64,000 nucleotides of DNA from Acidobacteriota bacterium (GCA_003222895.1 QHXI01000050.1:24975-88974); one strand, 5' to 3'. Counted from the first letter of the stretch, positions 25,098 through 34,559 are shown. Numbers and translations: made by a program. Notes: a model not told the origin generated them from the sequence alone.

Positions 25098-26060
25098 TTG
25101 AGCCTGACCCCGAAACAAATCGATGAGTTGATGATCGCCGGCGGGCAGCGAGTGCTCGCTCGCGCTGGGGATGCGCGGTCACTGAATCATGAAGCGCTGT
25201 GGAAGCGTCTTCGCGCCGCAACCGGGAAGTACGTTCTGAAAGACGATCCGTCGGCCGATTCCAATACCATAGATAAGTTTCTCGATCGCCTGCACGCCGA
25301 TGATTTGTGTCTGGTGATCGCCTGTGAGCGTGGCGATCAAGCGGCGTGGAGCGACCTGTTCGAAGCCTATGGTGCGACCGTTCGATCGGCGGCGCGCTCG
25401 GCCAGCTCGAACGAAGCGATGGCCGATGATCTGGCGCAATCGATCTGGGCCGAGTTGCACGGGCTGAAGGTGCGCGAAGATGGGCTGCCGGCAGGCAAGC
25501 TCGCCTACTATTCCGGGGCTGGTTCGTTGGGCGGCTGGTTGCGCGCGGTGGTGGCGCAGCTCGCAATCGATCAGCATCGCCGCCAGGCGAAGCTGGTTCA
25601 GACTGAAGAAGATTCAGACCTCGACCGGTTGGCGCAGACGGATGCTGAACCCGATGGTGCACGCGCGTTTCAATCTGCGGCCAGTCCGGAAGATTTGCTG
25701 GCGAGTGACATTGCGTCGGCCGATGTTGAGAAGGCTTTGGCGCGGGCGCTTGCCGAGCTCGAAAATGAAGATCGTCTGCTGATGAAGTTGTATTACTTCG
25801 ACGGCATGCGTCTGCGCGAAGCGGGGGCTGTTCTCGGCGTTCATGAAGCAACTGCGAGCCGGCGTTTGACGCGAATTCATGGCGAAGTTCGGCAACACGT
25901 GGAAACGATTTTGATGAAGGAGCATGGTTGGACAAAGGCCGAAGCCGCGCGTTCATTGTCAGAAGTGGCGACGCAATTGCAGACAGAGATTGAACCGATG
26001 TTGCACGGGAGAAGTGACACTGCATTGCAGAGTTCACCCGCGAGCGCTGAACTGACCTGA
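25098..26060 (+). CDS. Sigma-70 family (ECF-like) RNA polymerase sigma factor
   Basis: The 320-residue protein has a sigma-2 region (WSDLFEAYGATVRSAARSASSNEAMADDLAQSIWAEL) and a sigma-4 helix-turn-helix near 240-290 (LLMKLYYFDGMRLREAGAVLGVHEATASRRLTRI). An N-terminal region of about 85 residues lies before sigma-2, and a tail of about 40 residues follows sigma-4. Both are longer than in minimal ECF factors. The start is uncertain: TTG at 25098 or ATG at 25131. Downstream genes encode a lipoprotein and a zinc-finger anti-sigma-like membrane protein, which suggests an envelope-sensing circuit. Confidence 0.82.
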   Translation: MSLTPKQIDELMIAGGQRVLARAGDARSLNHEALWKRLRAATGKYVLKDDPSADSNTIDKFLDRLHADDLCLVIACERGDQAAWSDLFEAYGATVRSAARSASSNEAMADDLAQSIWAELHGLKVREDGLPAGKLAYYSGAGSLGGWLRAVVAQLAIDQHRRQAKLVQTEEDSDLDRLAQTDAEPDGARAFQSAASPEDLLASDIASADVEKALARALAELENEDRLLMKLYYFDGMRLREAGAVLGVHEATASRRLTRIHGEVRQHVETILMKEHGWTKAEAARSLSEVATQLQTEIEPMLHGRSDTALQSSPASAELT

Positions 26061-26148
26061 CCACGAATAGTTTGCAAGTTATTTGAGCGTCGCGCGTTCC
26101 TTCAACGAGGGCAAAGCCAGGGAAACTGCTGAGGATAATCGAGAGTCA

Positions 26149-26691
26149 ATGAAACTATTGTCAGCCAACATTGCGCTGGGGCTTATCTTTATCGTTTCTT
26201 GCTCGTCCCAGAGACAGAAAGTTACGTCGGAGATTAACCTCGCAGTGAAGGATCAGGACCTAAATCAGGTCTCAGAAATTGCTTTGCAACGAGTCTATTC
26301 GGGTTGCGAGGGATGTCCCGATCACCGCTTGACGCTGAGTCGGGAGAAAGCAGATGAGTTCAGCGACGCCAAGGTTACCTACACCGAGTTACATACAAGT
26401 AAGCGTCGGGAGGGCAAGTTGTCCCCCTATTATTACAACACACTTTTGAAAGTGCTTGAATTGCAAAAATACTTCGAAATGAATAGCGAATACGCCATGG
26501 GTTGGGAGGACGCGCTTCAGACACGGTTGAGTGTCAAAATCGGAGACAAGGGGAAGACAATTGAGACGAGGAACGAAGGGGAAGCACCGATTGAACTACG
26601 GACTATTTATATGGCGATCGACGGGGCGGCCTTACATGTTGTCTGGGCGGACGGTAAGTCTTCTAACGTAACCGGCTTGGCTGGGTATTGA
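26149..26691 (+). CDS. Putative lipoprotein, DUF6438-like
   Basis: The ATG at 26149 is chosen because it opens a lipoprotein signal (MKLLSANIALGLIFIVSC with the cysteine of SCSS as the lipidation site). The mature part of about 160 residues carries a CEGC cysteine pair in ALQRVYSGCEGCPDHRLTL, which resembles DUF6438 domains; this is a recollection of the family pattern. Function is unknown. It sits between the sigma factor and the anti-sigma-like gene, two bases before the latter, so the three are probably one transcription unit. Confidence 0.6.
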   Translation: MKLLSANIALGLIFIVSCSSQRQKVTSEINLAVKDQDLNQVSEIALQRVYSGCEGCPDHRLTLSREKADEFSDAKVTYTELHTSKRREGKLSPYYYNTLLKVLELQKYFEMNSEYAMGWEDALQTRLSVKIGDKGKTIETRNEGEAPIELRTIYMAIDGAALHVVWADGKSSNVTGLAGY

Positions 26692-26693
26692 AG

Positions 26694-27911
26694 ATGACTC
26701 CAAATGATTCACAAATGGACGTGCTTATGCGCCGCTTTGGTAGTGGTGCACAGGGCGAATCATTGGGCGATCACCTTGACCCGGACGAGATGAACACGTT
26801 TGCCGAAGGCGCGCTGCCGCCTGCGGCTCGTTCGCGTTACGTGTCACATCTGGCGGATTGCGATCAGTGCCGCCGGCAAGTCGCGCAACTCTCTATCACC
26901 GCCGGCGCAGTCGTGCGAAGTGAACAGTCCGCTGCTGCGAGACCAGAATCGCGATCGGTCTGGCAAATGCTGATCGGAATTTTCGCGCTTCCGGTTTTGC
27001 GTTACGTCGCATTCGCGGCCGTCGTCTTGGGTGTTGCGGGTGTTGCTTATCTCGCGTTGCGCCCGCGTAGCGAACAAAAGTTGGTGGCGAGCAGCGAGCC
27101 CCTTGAACAGCATCCGGCGAGTGCCCTCAAAGCTCCGGCTATCGATAATAATGGAAATACGCAAACGAATGCCGCGCAGAGCAGCTCGTCACCGACTGTG
27201 GCGGCGACTCCTTCTACTCAAAATCCGAAACGGGAGGACTTGCGAGTCGCGGAGAACATCGTGCCTCCGGTCGCCGCGAAACAAGCTCCGTTGCCGAGCA
27301 TATCCACCGAGAGCAAAGCCGGCGAATCGCAGGCTTATAAAGCATTGCCGTCGTATGCGCCGCCTCCGCCGGGCGAGTCGCAAGCTACCACTCAAGAGCA
27401 GCGGAGTGCTGCCGGCGGTGCCTCATATTCTCAGAAAAAAGCTGAAACTGCGGGGAAGGTTGATTCCGCTGATCGCGAACGAGACTTAGCCAAGGACGCA
27501 GTTCGAGCTGATGAGCCTTTGCGGCCTACTTATTCTGGTCAACCAACTTCGGTGACACGCAAAGCCACCGACGAAAAACAGAAAGGCGGCCCAAGCAGGA
27601 ACGTGGATAACCTGGCTAATCGCACTCAAAACGAGGTCCGCAATGAACCGGCAAAGGCGCGGACAGGCGGCGACAAGCAGAGTTCCGACGATGAATCATC
27701 CGAAACGCGATCGGTTGGCGGTCACAAGTTTCGCCGTCAGGGCCGTGGATGGATCGATCAAAAGTTCAAATCATCGATGGCGATGAAAAACATTTCGCGA
27801 GGCTCAGATGAATTCAAGGAGCTTGATTCTCGCTTGCAGTCTATCGCTCAACAACTTAGCGGCCAGGTCATCGTCGTGTGGAAGGGCCAGGCTTACCTCA
27901 TAAGTAAATAG
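26694..27911 (+). CDS. Zinc-finger anti-sigma-factor-like membrane protein
   Basis: The ATG at 26694 lies two bases after the preceding stop and is favoured over the TTG at 26688. The protein of about 405 residues has an N-terminal zf-HC2-type motif, HLADCDQC near 49-56. One transmembrane segment follows near 95-120 (LPVLRYVAFAAVVLGVAGVAYLAL). The long periplasmic region is rich in Ser, Pro, Lys and Gln, with a small C-terminal folded segment (SGQVIVVWKGQAYLISK). This layout fits an anti-sigma factor of the upstream sigma factor, with the zinc finger in the cytoplasm. Confidence 0.75.
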   Translation: MTPNDSQMDVLMRRFGSGAQGESLGDHLDPDEMNTFAEGALPPAARSRYVSHLADCDQCRRQVAQLSITAGAVVRSEQSAAARPESRSVWQMLIGIFALPVLRYVAFAAVVLGVAGVAYLALRPRSEQKLVASSEPLEQHPASALKAPAIDNNGNTQTNAAQSSSSPTVAATPSTQNPKREDLRVAENIVPPVAAKQAPLPSISTESKAGESQAYKALPSYAPPPPGESQATTQEQRSAAGGASYSQKKAETAGKVDSADRERDLAKDAVRADEPLRPTYSGQPTSVTRKATDEKQKGGPSRNVDNLANRTQNEVRNEPAKARTGGDKQSSDDESSETRSVGGHKFRRQGRGWIDQKFKSSMAMKNISRGSDEFKELDSRLQSIAQQLSGQVIVVWKGQAYLISK

Positions 27912-28022
27912 TAAATAGTAAATCGCAAATCGTAAATAGACTTGAACCAAGGCGCCGGTTGATTCGTATCGATTTGGAGAGAAGCGTCTTTTCTATTTTC
28001 GATTAACGATTTACTATTCACG
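27904..28022. repeat. Degenerate tandem-repeat hairpin A8
   Basis: Left arm of gtaaatagtaaatcgcaaatc words starts at the anti-sigma stop; the right arm (27993-28022, ttcgattaacgatttactatt) is its rough complement. It fills most of the gap before the zinc-ribbon gene. Confidence 0.6.
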
Positions 28023-28025
28023 AGT

Positions 28026-28514
28026 ATGTTCTGTTCATCCTGCGGCACCGAAAGTACCGGCCTCAATTACTGCAATCGTTGCGGCGCAAATCTCGCTGTG
28101 CCCGTTGCTCCAGTCGAACTGGCGCCGATTAGTTTGACGAAGCCGATCCTGATTTTCGGATTGGTGATCCTGTTCTTAACGCTTGGCGGTTTTGCGGGAA
28201 TAATCTCGGGCACAATCGAAATGGTCCAGAACGGAGCCGGAGGCGTGTCCCCGGCCATACCGATCTTCGGCATGCCCACTCTTCTCACCATAGACATTCT
28301 TCTGATTCGTCAGCTGTCCAAATTAATTAGCGCGGCCCTTTCGCCCGAACGGAGACAAATGCCAGCGCCGCAGCCGCAGTTCTATCCAGACCCGCGATTG
28401 GCGCGCCCCAGCACGGCACGGCTCGAACCGGCGCCCAGCGTCACCGAAAACACGACCCGCTTCTTTGATCCCGTCTATCGCGATCCTCGCGAGCGTGAAG
28501 ATATCAAGCGCTGA
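28026..28514 (+). CDS. Zinc-ribbon membrane protein
   Basis: The 162-residue protein opens with a zinc ribbon, CSSCGTESTGLNYCNRCG. Two hydrophobic segments follow (ILIFGLVILFLTLGGFAGIISG and IPIFGMPTLLTIDILLI), then a Pro/Arg-rich cytoplasmic tail. Many bacteria carry such zinc-ribbon plus transmembrane proteins of unknown role. It is downstream of the sigma/anti-sigma genes but separated from them by a repeat hairpin, so co-regulation is uncertain. Confidence 0.6.
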   Translation: MFCSSCGTESTGLNYCNRCGANLAVPVAPVELAPISLTKPILIFGLVILFLTLGGFAGIISGTIEMVQNGAGGVSPAIPIFGMPTLLTIDILLIRQLSKLISAALSPERRQMPAPQPQFYPDPRLARPSTARLEPAPSVTENTTRFFDPVYRDPREREDIKR

Positions 28515-28610
28515 AACGACCTGCGTTCCCGCTGCTTTGTTGCCCTCAAAAGTATGAGTTGGTAGAGTTCCGTGTGTTCGCAGACCCGGGAAACTCGAGG
28601 TGCATCCGGC

Positions 28611-30095
28611 ATGAACTCGTTCCGCTCGTATTTTGTAATTCTTCTCGGCCTCTGCTTATCGTGCAGCGTGGTAATTCAAGCTCTCGGGCAATCGCAGACT
28701 GGTCCATCGCCGCAAAACACTTCGACAGCATCCAAACGAAACTCGTCTTCGAAGAAAGCAACGGCGCAACGGCAGCGCGGCAATGCCGAAATTTCGAAAA
28801 TTGTTTCGGAAATCAATCCGCGCAGTATCGAAGCTACGATTCGAAAATTAGTCAGCTTCGGCACGCGCAATACGCTCTCAGATCAAAATGATCCAAATCG
28901 TGGAATTGGCGCAGCGCGCGATTGGCTCTACGGGGAATTTCAGAAGATCGCGGCGCAGTCCGGCGGACGCATGACCGTCGAAAAGCAAACGTTCGAGCAG
29001 CCGAAGGCTGCGCGCGTTCCGCAGCCGACGATGCTGACGAACATCGTCGCGACACTGAAAGGAACGCAGGCTGAATCCGTGAATCGAGTTTACGTTGTAA
29101 GCGGTCATTACGATTCAATGTGCGGCAGTCCGACCGATGCGAAATGCGATGCGCCCGGCGCTAATGACGACGCATCGGGCACGGCCGCGGTGCTCGAGAT
29201 GGCGCGCGCGATAGCGTCGCACAAATTCGACGCGACAATCATCTTCATGACCGTGCCGGGAGAAGAGCAAGGTCTGCTGGGCGCGACGCACTTCGCGGAA
29301 GAGGCAAAGAAGAGCAACATGGACATCCAGGGGATGTTCACCAACGACATCATCGGCAGCTCGCTCGGCGGCAACGGCGTTCACGATCCGCATACAGTCC
29401 GAATCTTCTCAGAGGGGGTGCCGTCGAATGAAACTCAGCAGGAAGCAACGACGCGTCGCAGCGTCGGCGGCGAGAACGATTCGCAATCGCGACAACTCGC
29501 TCGCTTCATCAAAGAGATTGGCGAACGCTACGTGCCCTGGATGAAAGTCTGGATGATCTATCGTCGCGATCGATACGGTCGCGGCGGCGATCATCAACCG
29601 TTTCTCGAACGCGGCTACGCGGCGGTGCGCTTCACTGAGCCGAACGAGAATTATCAACATCAACATCAGAACGTGCGCCTTGAAAACGGAATTCAATACG
29701 GAGACCTGCCACAGTTCGATGACTTCAAATACATCGCCAACGTTGCGCGTGTGAACGCCGCATCTCTCGCAGTTTTGGCTTTGGCCCCTGCCCGACCAAA
29801 GAACGTGACGTTTCCGACGAGTCTTTCCAACGACACGCCGATCAACTGGGACGCCAACAAAGAACCTGACTTTGCCGGCTATGAAATCGTCTGGCGCGAT
29901 ACGACCGAAGCGACGTGGACGCATTCGCGCGCGGTTGGCAACGTCCAGAGCTACACGATGAAGGGGATGTCGAAAGATAATTATTTCTTCGGCGTGCGCG
30001 CGGTCGATAAGAAGGGGAATCGCAGCCCGGTGACTTATCCGAAGCCGCAACCGCGACGTACCGGTACGGGCGCAACGCCAGCGACGTCGCCCTAA
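28611..30095 (+). CDS. Secreted M28 family zinc peptidase with fibronectin-like C-terminus
   Basis: The ATG at 28611 starts a signal peptide (YFVILLGLCLSCSVVIQALGQ). The peptidase domain has the expected metal ligands in order: H in SGHYDS, D in GANDDASG, E in PGEEQGLLG, and D in TNDIIG, plus a downstream H in DHQPFLERG. Family members are aminopeptidases that cut N-terminal residues of peptides in the periplasm or outside. After a hinge near residue 390 a fibronectin-III-like segment follows (PKNVTFPTSLSNDTPINWDANK...YFFGVRAVDKKGNRSP). It precedes the DUF1800/DUF1501 pair. Confidence 0.88.
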   Translation: MNSFRSYFVILLGLCLSCSVVIQALGQSQTGPSPQNTSTASKRNSSSKKATAQRQRGNAEISKIVSEINPRSIEATIRKLVSFGTRNTLSDQNDPNRGIGAARDWLYGEFQKIAAQSGGRMTVEKQTFEQPKAARVPQPTMLTNIVATLKGTQAESVNRVYVVSGHYDSMCGSPTDAKCDAPGANDDASGTAAVLEMARAIASHKFDATIIFMTVPGEEQGLLGATHFAEEAKKSNMDIQGMFTNDIIGSSLGGNGVHDPHTVRIFSEGVPSNETQQEATTRRSVGGENDSQSRQLARFIKEIGERYVPWMKVWMIYRRDRYGRGGDHQPFLERGYAAVRFTEPNENYQHQHQNVRLENGIQYGDLPQFDDFKYIANVARVNAASLAVLALAPARPKNVTFPTSLSNDTPINWDANKEPDFAGYEIVWRDTTEATWTHSRAVGNVQSYTMKGMSKDNYFFGVRAVDKKGNRSPVTYPKPQPRRTGTGATPATSP

Positions 30096-30213
30096 CGATG
30101 TTTGCGTCGCGTCGTGCTGAGCGAAGATTTACTCAACCAAGCACCGCGAGGCTGCGTCTAAAAGAAGGTTGCAAAACGAGAATCTGGACGAGAATAAAGG
30201 TGAAGGCATCGCC

Positions 30214-32310
30214 ATGAATATTTCAAGAATTCAATCCGAATCGTCGACTTCGCGCCAAACGGGCGCGTTTCTGTTGGTTGCGACGCTGCTGATCAGCACT
30301 TTTGCCGCGTCTGTCGGAGCGCAGAGTATGCAGGCGCCGGCGAACAAGCCGGCGGCCAAACTCAATGAGGATCAGCGCATCCTGCACGCGCTGAATCGGC
30401 TCGGGTTTGGCTCGCGGCCGGGCGATGTCGAGCGCGTGAAGGCGATGGGCGTCGATAAGTATATCGAGCTGCAACTCAATCCGGAGAAGATCGAAGACTC
30501 AGCGAGCGAGGCAAAGCTACAAAATCTCGAGACGCTGCGTATGTCGACGGCTGAGCTTTATGAGAAGTATCCGCAGCCGGGACAGCTTCTCAGGCAACTT
30601 CAAAAACGCGATGCGTTGCCGGCGGATCTTGCCGCCGCCCGCGACAATCGGGTAAAGGGTGGTGCGAACGCTGCGAATCCAAATCAGGCCAAGACCGGCG
30701 AAGCCATGCCCACAGAAATGCAACCAGCGAATCCAAACAATCCAAATCCGAATGCCGCGAACGATGCGAACCCGATGAACAATCCGCAGTATCGCCAGGC
30801 GGTGATGGAATACTTCAAAGAGAACAATCTGCGGCCGGCGCAATTTCTCACCGGCGAGCTGCAAATGTCACGCATCCTGCGCGCAGTTTATAGCGAGCGA
30901 CAGTTGCAGGAGGTGATGGTTGATTTTTGGACCAACCACTTCAATGTCTTTGCGGCCAAGGGCGCCGATCGCTGGCTGTTGCCTTCGTACGATCGCGACA
31001 CGATCCGTCCGCACACGCTCGGCAAGTTTTACGATCTTCTGCTCGCTGATGCTCAGAGTCCGGCGATGCTTTTCTATCTCGATAATTTTCAAAGCGTCAG
31101 TCCGAACTCGCAGTTGCCACAGCAACGACCGGATGCGCGTCGCGGGCCGCTGGCAAATCTCCGAATGAGCAACAACCCTCAAGATCAGCGCCCGCAACAG
31201 CAGCAACAGCGTCGCGGCATCAATGAAAATTACGCGCGCGAATTGATGGAGTTGCACACGCTGGGTGTTGATGGCGGCTACACGCAGAAAGATGTGCAGG
31301 AAGTTGCTCGCTGCTTCACTGGGTGGACGATTATCGCTCCGCGTGGAGCCGGCGCCGCGGCGCAAGCTGTGATGAATGGGCCGATGGGCGATATGCTGCG
31401 CAAGCAAGCCGGAACTTTTATTTTCCGTCCGGGCGTTCACGACAACGGTGAAAAGATCGTGCTCGGTCACAAGATTCCAGCCGGCGGCGGCATCAAGGAT
31501 GGGTATATGGTTCTGGATATTCTGGCCCATCACCCTGCGACCGCGAAGTTCATCGCGACGAAACTTGTGCGACGATTCGTCTCAGACGATCCACCGCCGG
31601 CGCTCGTCGATCGCGTCGCGCAAACTTACATGAAGACCGAGGGCGACATTCGCGAGATGCTGCGCACGGTATTCTATTCGCCGGAATTCAATTCACTGGA
31701 TGCGTATCGCGCAAAGGTGAAACGGCCGTTCGAATTGGCAGTCAGCGCGGTGCGGACGCTCGGCGCGGACACCAATGGCGGCCCGCAGCTTCATCAATGG
31801 ATTGCGCGCATGGGCCAGCCGCTCTATGGCTTCCAAACGCCGAACGGTTATTCGGATGTGGCCGAGAATTGGGTGAATACGGGCGCGTTGCTCGAACGTA
31901 TGAACTTTGCGCTGGCGCTTGTGAGTAATCGAATCCCAGGCACGCGCGTCGATCTTTCGAAGTTACTGGGCGAATCGAAAATGGGGGCATCGATAGACAA
32001 AGAAAAATTGCTCGATCGATTCGTAACCCTGATCGTCGGCGGCGAGATTTCAGCGAAGACGCGCGCGACGTTGCTGAAAGAATTGAGCGATCAAATAACG
32101 CTTCCGCCGATGCCGCCGGCCCAAACAACATCCAACGGAGCGCCCGCGAATCCATTTGAAGTCGCGTTCCAGCGAGGCAATTTGAATCCGGGCGGTGGTC
32201 CGCAACAGCAACAACAGCAGCTCGCGCGGATGAGTCCGGCTGCGATCGATAATCCGGTGGTGAAGCTCGCAGGATTGATTCTTGGATCGCCGGAGTTTCA
32301 GAGGCAGTAA
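30214..32310 (+). CDS. DUF1800 family secreted protein
   Basis: Start chosen at the ATG at 30214, with GAAGG upstream. The 698-residue protein has a signal segment (GAFLLVATLLISTFAASVGAQS). The DUF1800 signatures follow: LHALNRLGFGSRPGDVERVKAMG, MVDFWTNHFNVFAAKG, NENYARELMELHTLGVDGGYTQKDV and LLERMNFAL. It also has low-complexity Asn/Pro runs (PNNPNPNAANDANPMNN) and Gln runs (QQQQQRRG). The biochemical function of DUF1800 is not established. These proteins occur beside a DUF1501 protein in many genomes, as here. The two genes are separated by a repeat hairpin. Confidence 0.88.
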   Translation: MNISRIQSESSTSRQTGAFLLVATLLISTFAASVGAQSMQAPANKPAAKLNEDQRILHALNRLGFGSRPGDVERVKAMGVDKYIELQLNPEKIEDSASEAKLQNLETLRMSTAELYEKYPQPGQLLRQLQKRDALPADLAAARDNRVKGGANAANPNQAKTGEAMPTEMQPANPNNPNPNAANDANPMNNPQYRQAVMEYFKENNLRPAQFLTGELQMSRILRAVYSERQLQEVMVDFWTNHFNVFAAKGADRWLLPSYDRDTIRPHTLGKFYDLLLADAQSPAMLFYLDNFQSVSPNSQLPQQRPDARRGPLANLRMSNNPQDQRPQQQQQRRGINENYARELMELHTLGVDGGYTQKDVQEVARCFTGWTIIAPRGAGAAAQAVMNGPMGDMLRKQAGTFIFRPGVHDNGEKIVLGHKIPAGGGIKDGYMVLDILAHHPATAKFIATKLVRRFVSDDPPPALVDRVAQTYMKTEGDIREMLRTVFYSPEFNSLDAYRAKVKRPFELAVSAVRTLGADTNGGPQLHQWIARMGQPLYGFQTPNGYSDVAENWVNTGALLERMNFALALVSNRIPGTRVDLSKLLGESKMGASIDKEKLLDRFVTLIVGGEISAKTRATLLKELSDQITLPPMPPAQTTSNGAPANPFEVAFQRGNLNPGGGPQQQQQQLARMSPAAIDNPVVKLAGLILGSPEFQRQ

Positions 32311-32312
32311 AT

Positions 32313-32386
32313 CGGTTTCGAGTCTCGGGTTTCGAGTTTCACGTTAGAACAAACTCGCAATTCGAAACTACAAACTCGAAACTGCG
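32313..32386. repeat. Degenerate tandem-repeat hairpin A9
   Basis: Left arm ggtttcgagtctcgggtttc words, right arm ctcgcaattcgaaactacaa and actcgaaactgcg words, roughly complementary, filling the DUF1800-DUF1501 gap. Confidence 0.6.
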
Positions 32387-32397
32387 AGGTAACGAGC

Positions 32398-33660
32398 ATG
32401 AATAGAAGATATTTCATCAAATCGGGCAGCATCGCGTTGGCTTCATTCGGAGTCATGGCTTCGGCGCCCTCGTTTTTAAAGCGCACGCTGGCCTCAACGT
32501 TCGACATTGCAAACGGCGGGCGACGCAAAACGCTGATCGCGATCTTTCAGCGCGGTGCAGTCGATGGATTGAACGTCGTCGTGCCTTTTGGCGAACACAA
32601 CTATTTCGACCTGCGCCCGAGCATCGCGATTCCAAAGCCCAACGGCGGCGCCGAGGCGGCGATCAATCTCGATGGTTACTTTGGTTTGCATCCATCGCTC
32701 GCTGCATTCAAGCCGTTATGGGATTCGAAGCGGCTGGCTATCGTTCATGCGTCTGGTTCGCCAGACAACACGCGTTCGCATTTCGATGCGCAGGACTACA
32801 TGGAGTCGGGAACGCCGGGTGTAAAATCAACGGCGGACGGCTGGCTGAATCGTTATCTTCAATCGAAGGCCGATCCGCAGAAGTCTCTGTTCCGTGCCGT
32901 GTCGATGACACAGAACATGCCGCGCGCGATGCAGGGCAAAGCGTCGACTCTCGCGATTTCGAATCTCGCGGACTTCAACATTCGTGCGGGTCAGAGTTCG
33001 GCAACCGTACAGGGCGGGTTCGAAGCGATGTACGACCAGACCGTCAACGACGCGTTGCGCGGCACCGGCAAAGAAACTTTCGCAGCGATCAATTATTTGA
33101 AGCAGGTCAATCCCGGGCAGTACAAACCTGAGAACGGCGCGACTTATCCGCAGACTCCATTCGGCAATGCTCTGCGACAGACGGCGCAGTTGATCAAAGC
33201 CGGCGTGGGATTGGAAGTCGCGTTCGCAGACATCGGCGGTTGGGACACTCACGTTAACGAAGGCAATCAGCAGGGACAACTAAGCAATCTGCTGCGACAA
33301 TTCAGCAATGCGATCGCGGCGCTCCACACCGACCTCGGTCAGCGTATGGATGACGTGGTGATCCTGACGATGTCTGAGTTCGGACGCACGGTGAAAGAGA
33401 ATGGCAATCGCGGCACCGATCACGGACACGCAAATGCAATGTTCATCGTCGGCAACAGCGTGCGTGGCGGCAAGGTCTACGGCGATTGGCCGGGGCTGAA
33501 GAACGAACAGTTGTACGAAGGCCGAGATTTAGCGCTGACGACTGATTTTCGCGATGTGTTTGGCGAGATTGCTAAGAAGCATCTCGGGGCGACGAACATG
33601 AACTCGGTATTCCCGGGGTATGCCGGCAATGAGTCAAAGTTCCGCGGCGTGCTTGGATAA
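32398..33660 (+). CDS. DUF1501 family protein with Tat-like signal
   Basis: DUF1501 proteins are sulfatase-fold exported proteins of unknown substrate. The 420-residue product begins MNRRYFIKSGSIALASFGV, a twin-arginine-like signal. It contains the family blocks IFQRGAVDGLNVVVPFG, LHPSLAAFKPLW, VHASGSPDNTRSHFDAQDYME, FADIGGWDTHVNEG and MSEFGRTVKENGNRGTDHGHANAM. Conserved Asp and His residues in the last two blocks fit a metal-binding alkaline-phosphatase-like site, which is inferred from the fold. It follows DUF1800 on the same strand. Confidence 0.9.
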   Translation: MNRRYFIKSGSIALASFGVMASAPSFLKRTLASTFDIANGGRRKTLIAIFQRGAVDGLNVVVPFGEHNYFDLRPSIAIPKPNGGAEAAINLDGYFGLHPSLAAFKPLWDSKRLAIVHASGSPDNTRSHFDAQDYMESGTPGVKSTADGWLNRYLQSKADPQKSLFRAVSMTQNMPRAMQGKASTLAISNLADFNIRAGQSSATVQGGFEAMYDQTVNDALRGTGKETFAAINYLKQVNPGQYKPENGATYPQTPFGNALRQTAQLIKAGVGLEVAFADIGGWDTHVNEGNQQGQLSNLLRQFSNAIAALHTDLGQRMDDVVILTMSEFGRTVKENGNRGTDHGHANAMFIVGNSVRGGKVYGDWPGLKNEQLYEGRDLALTTDFRDVFGEIAKKHLGATNMNSVFPGYAGNESKFRGVLG

Positions 33661-33739
33661 GAAAGAAAACTTAACCGCCGATAAATGCGGATTGACGCGG
33701 ATGCAGCAGACAAACTGCGGTGTCCGCGTTTTCTTTTGC
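33661..33739. repeat. Tandem-repeat hairpin (A12) between DUF1501 and birA
   Basis: Words of about 10 bases (cgccgataaatg, cggattga, cgcggatg) are followed by gtgtccgcgttttcttt. The outer gaaagaaaac pairs with gttttcttt. It has the same architecture as the other tandem-repeat hairpins. Confidence 0.45.
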
Positions 33740-33773
33740 GCGATGTTGCTCTTTCATTTATGCTGCGTTATCG

Positions 33774-34559
33774 ATGCCCACTGGTTTCAGTTCGACAATC
33801 CTTCGCTTCGACACAATCGACTCAACTAATTTGGAAGCGATACGTCAGGCGAGAGTAGGTGCGCCTGAAGGCCTCTGCGTCATTGCGCGCGAACAGTCGG
33901 TGGGGCGCGGAAGACTTGATCGCACCTGGCATTCGCCGAAGGATGCAGGCTTATATTTCAGCATCGTGCTGCGGCCGAAGCTGCCAATGAATCTTTGGCC
34001 GCTGCTACCGTTGGTGTCTGCCCTCGCGGTCTCTGATGCACTGATGAAATCGTGCGGCTTGCGCGCGGATATCAAATGGCCCAATGACATCCTCGCCAAC
34101 GAGCGCAAGCTGTGCGGGATACTTGCCGAGACGCTAGAAACAGCGAGTGGCGCCGCAGCAATCATCGGAATCGGCATCAACTTAACGAAAGCGGCAGTGC
34201 CCGAGGCATTGCGATCTAACGCCACTTCGCTGGAAGAAATGATGGGCCATCAAATTGACGGCGAAAGAATCTTGACTGAACTTCTGGAAACGATCGCAGA
34301 ACGCTATCAAGTATTGCAGAGCGAAGGCGGCGCCGAGCACACGATCCGCGAGTGGTGCGGGAATTCCAGTTATGCCTTTGATCGAGTAGTTCGTGTTTCA
34401 AGCGATCATGATTCTTTTGAAGGTCGTACGCGCGGCCTGCAAGGCGATGGAGCGCTGCGAGTTGAAACCGGCGACGGCAAGCTCAGGGTCGTTCGCGCCG
34501 GCGACGTTACGGCTGTCCGCGCGACTACCAATTCAGCAAGTTCGGAATCCAATCTTTAG
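33774..34559 (+). CDS. birA: Biotin-[acetyl-CoA-carboxylase] ligase
   Basis: The enzyme activates biotin as biotinyl-AMP and transfers it to the carboxyl carrier protein. The ATG at 33774 is preferred, since the residues before MPTGFSSTILRFDTIDSTN come from a repeat. The 261-residue product has REQSVGRGRLDRTWHSP (the biotinoyl-AMP loop, GRGR), KWPNDIL and GILAETLE. It has no N-terminal helix-turn-helix, so it is a monofunctional ligase and not a repressor. It is followed by coaX; the birA-coaX pairing is common. Confidence 0.93.
   Translation: MPTGFSSTILRFDTIDSTNLEAIRQARVGAPEGLCVIAREQSVGRGRLDRTWHSPKDAGLYFSIVLRPKLPMNLWPLLPLVSALAVSDALMKSCGLRADIKWPNDILANERKLCGILAETLETASGAAAIIGIGINLTKAAVPEALRSNATSLEEMMGHQIDGERILTELLETIAERYQVLQSEGGAEHTIREWCGNSSYAFDRVVRVSSDHDSFEGRTRGLQGDGALRVETGDGKLRVVRAGDVTAVRATTNSASSESNL

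Noticed and set aside
24991-26064. 357-residue minus-strand ORF
   Set aside because: It is antisense to the sigma factor gene and made of Arg/Ser/Pro/His-rich composition typical of a shadow frame; the plus-strand protein has clear sigma-2 and sigma-4 motifs.
30868-31533. 221-residue minus ORF
   Set aside because: Antisense to DUF1800; no recognisable domain.
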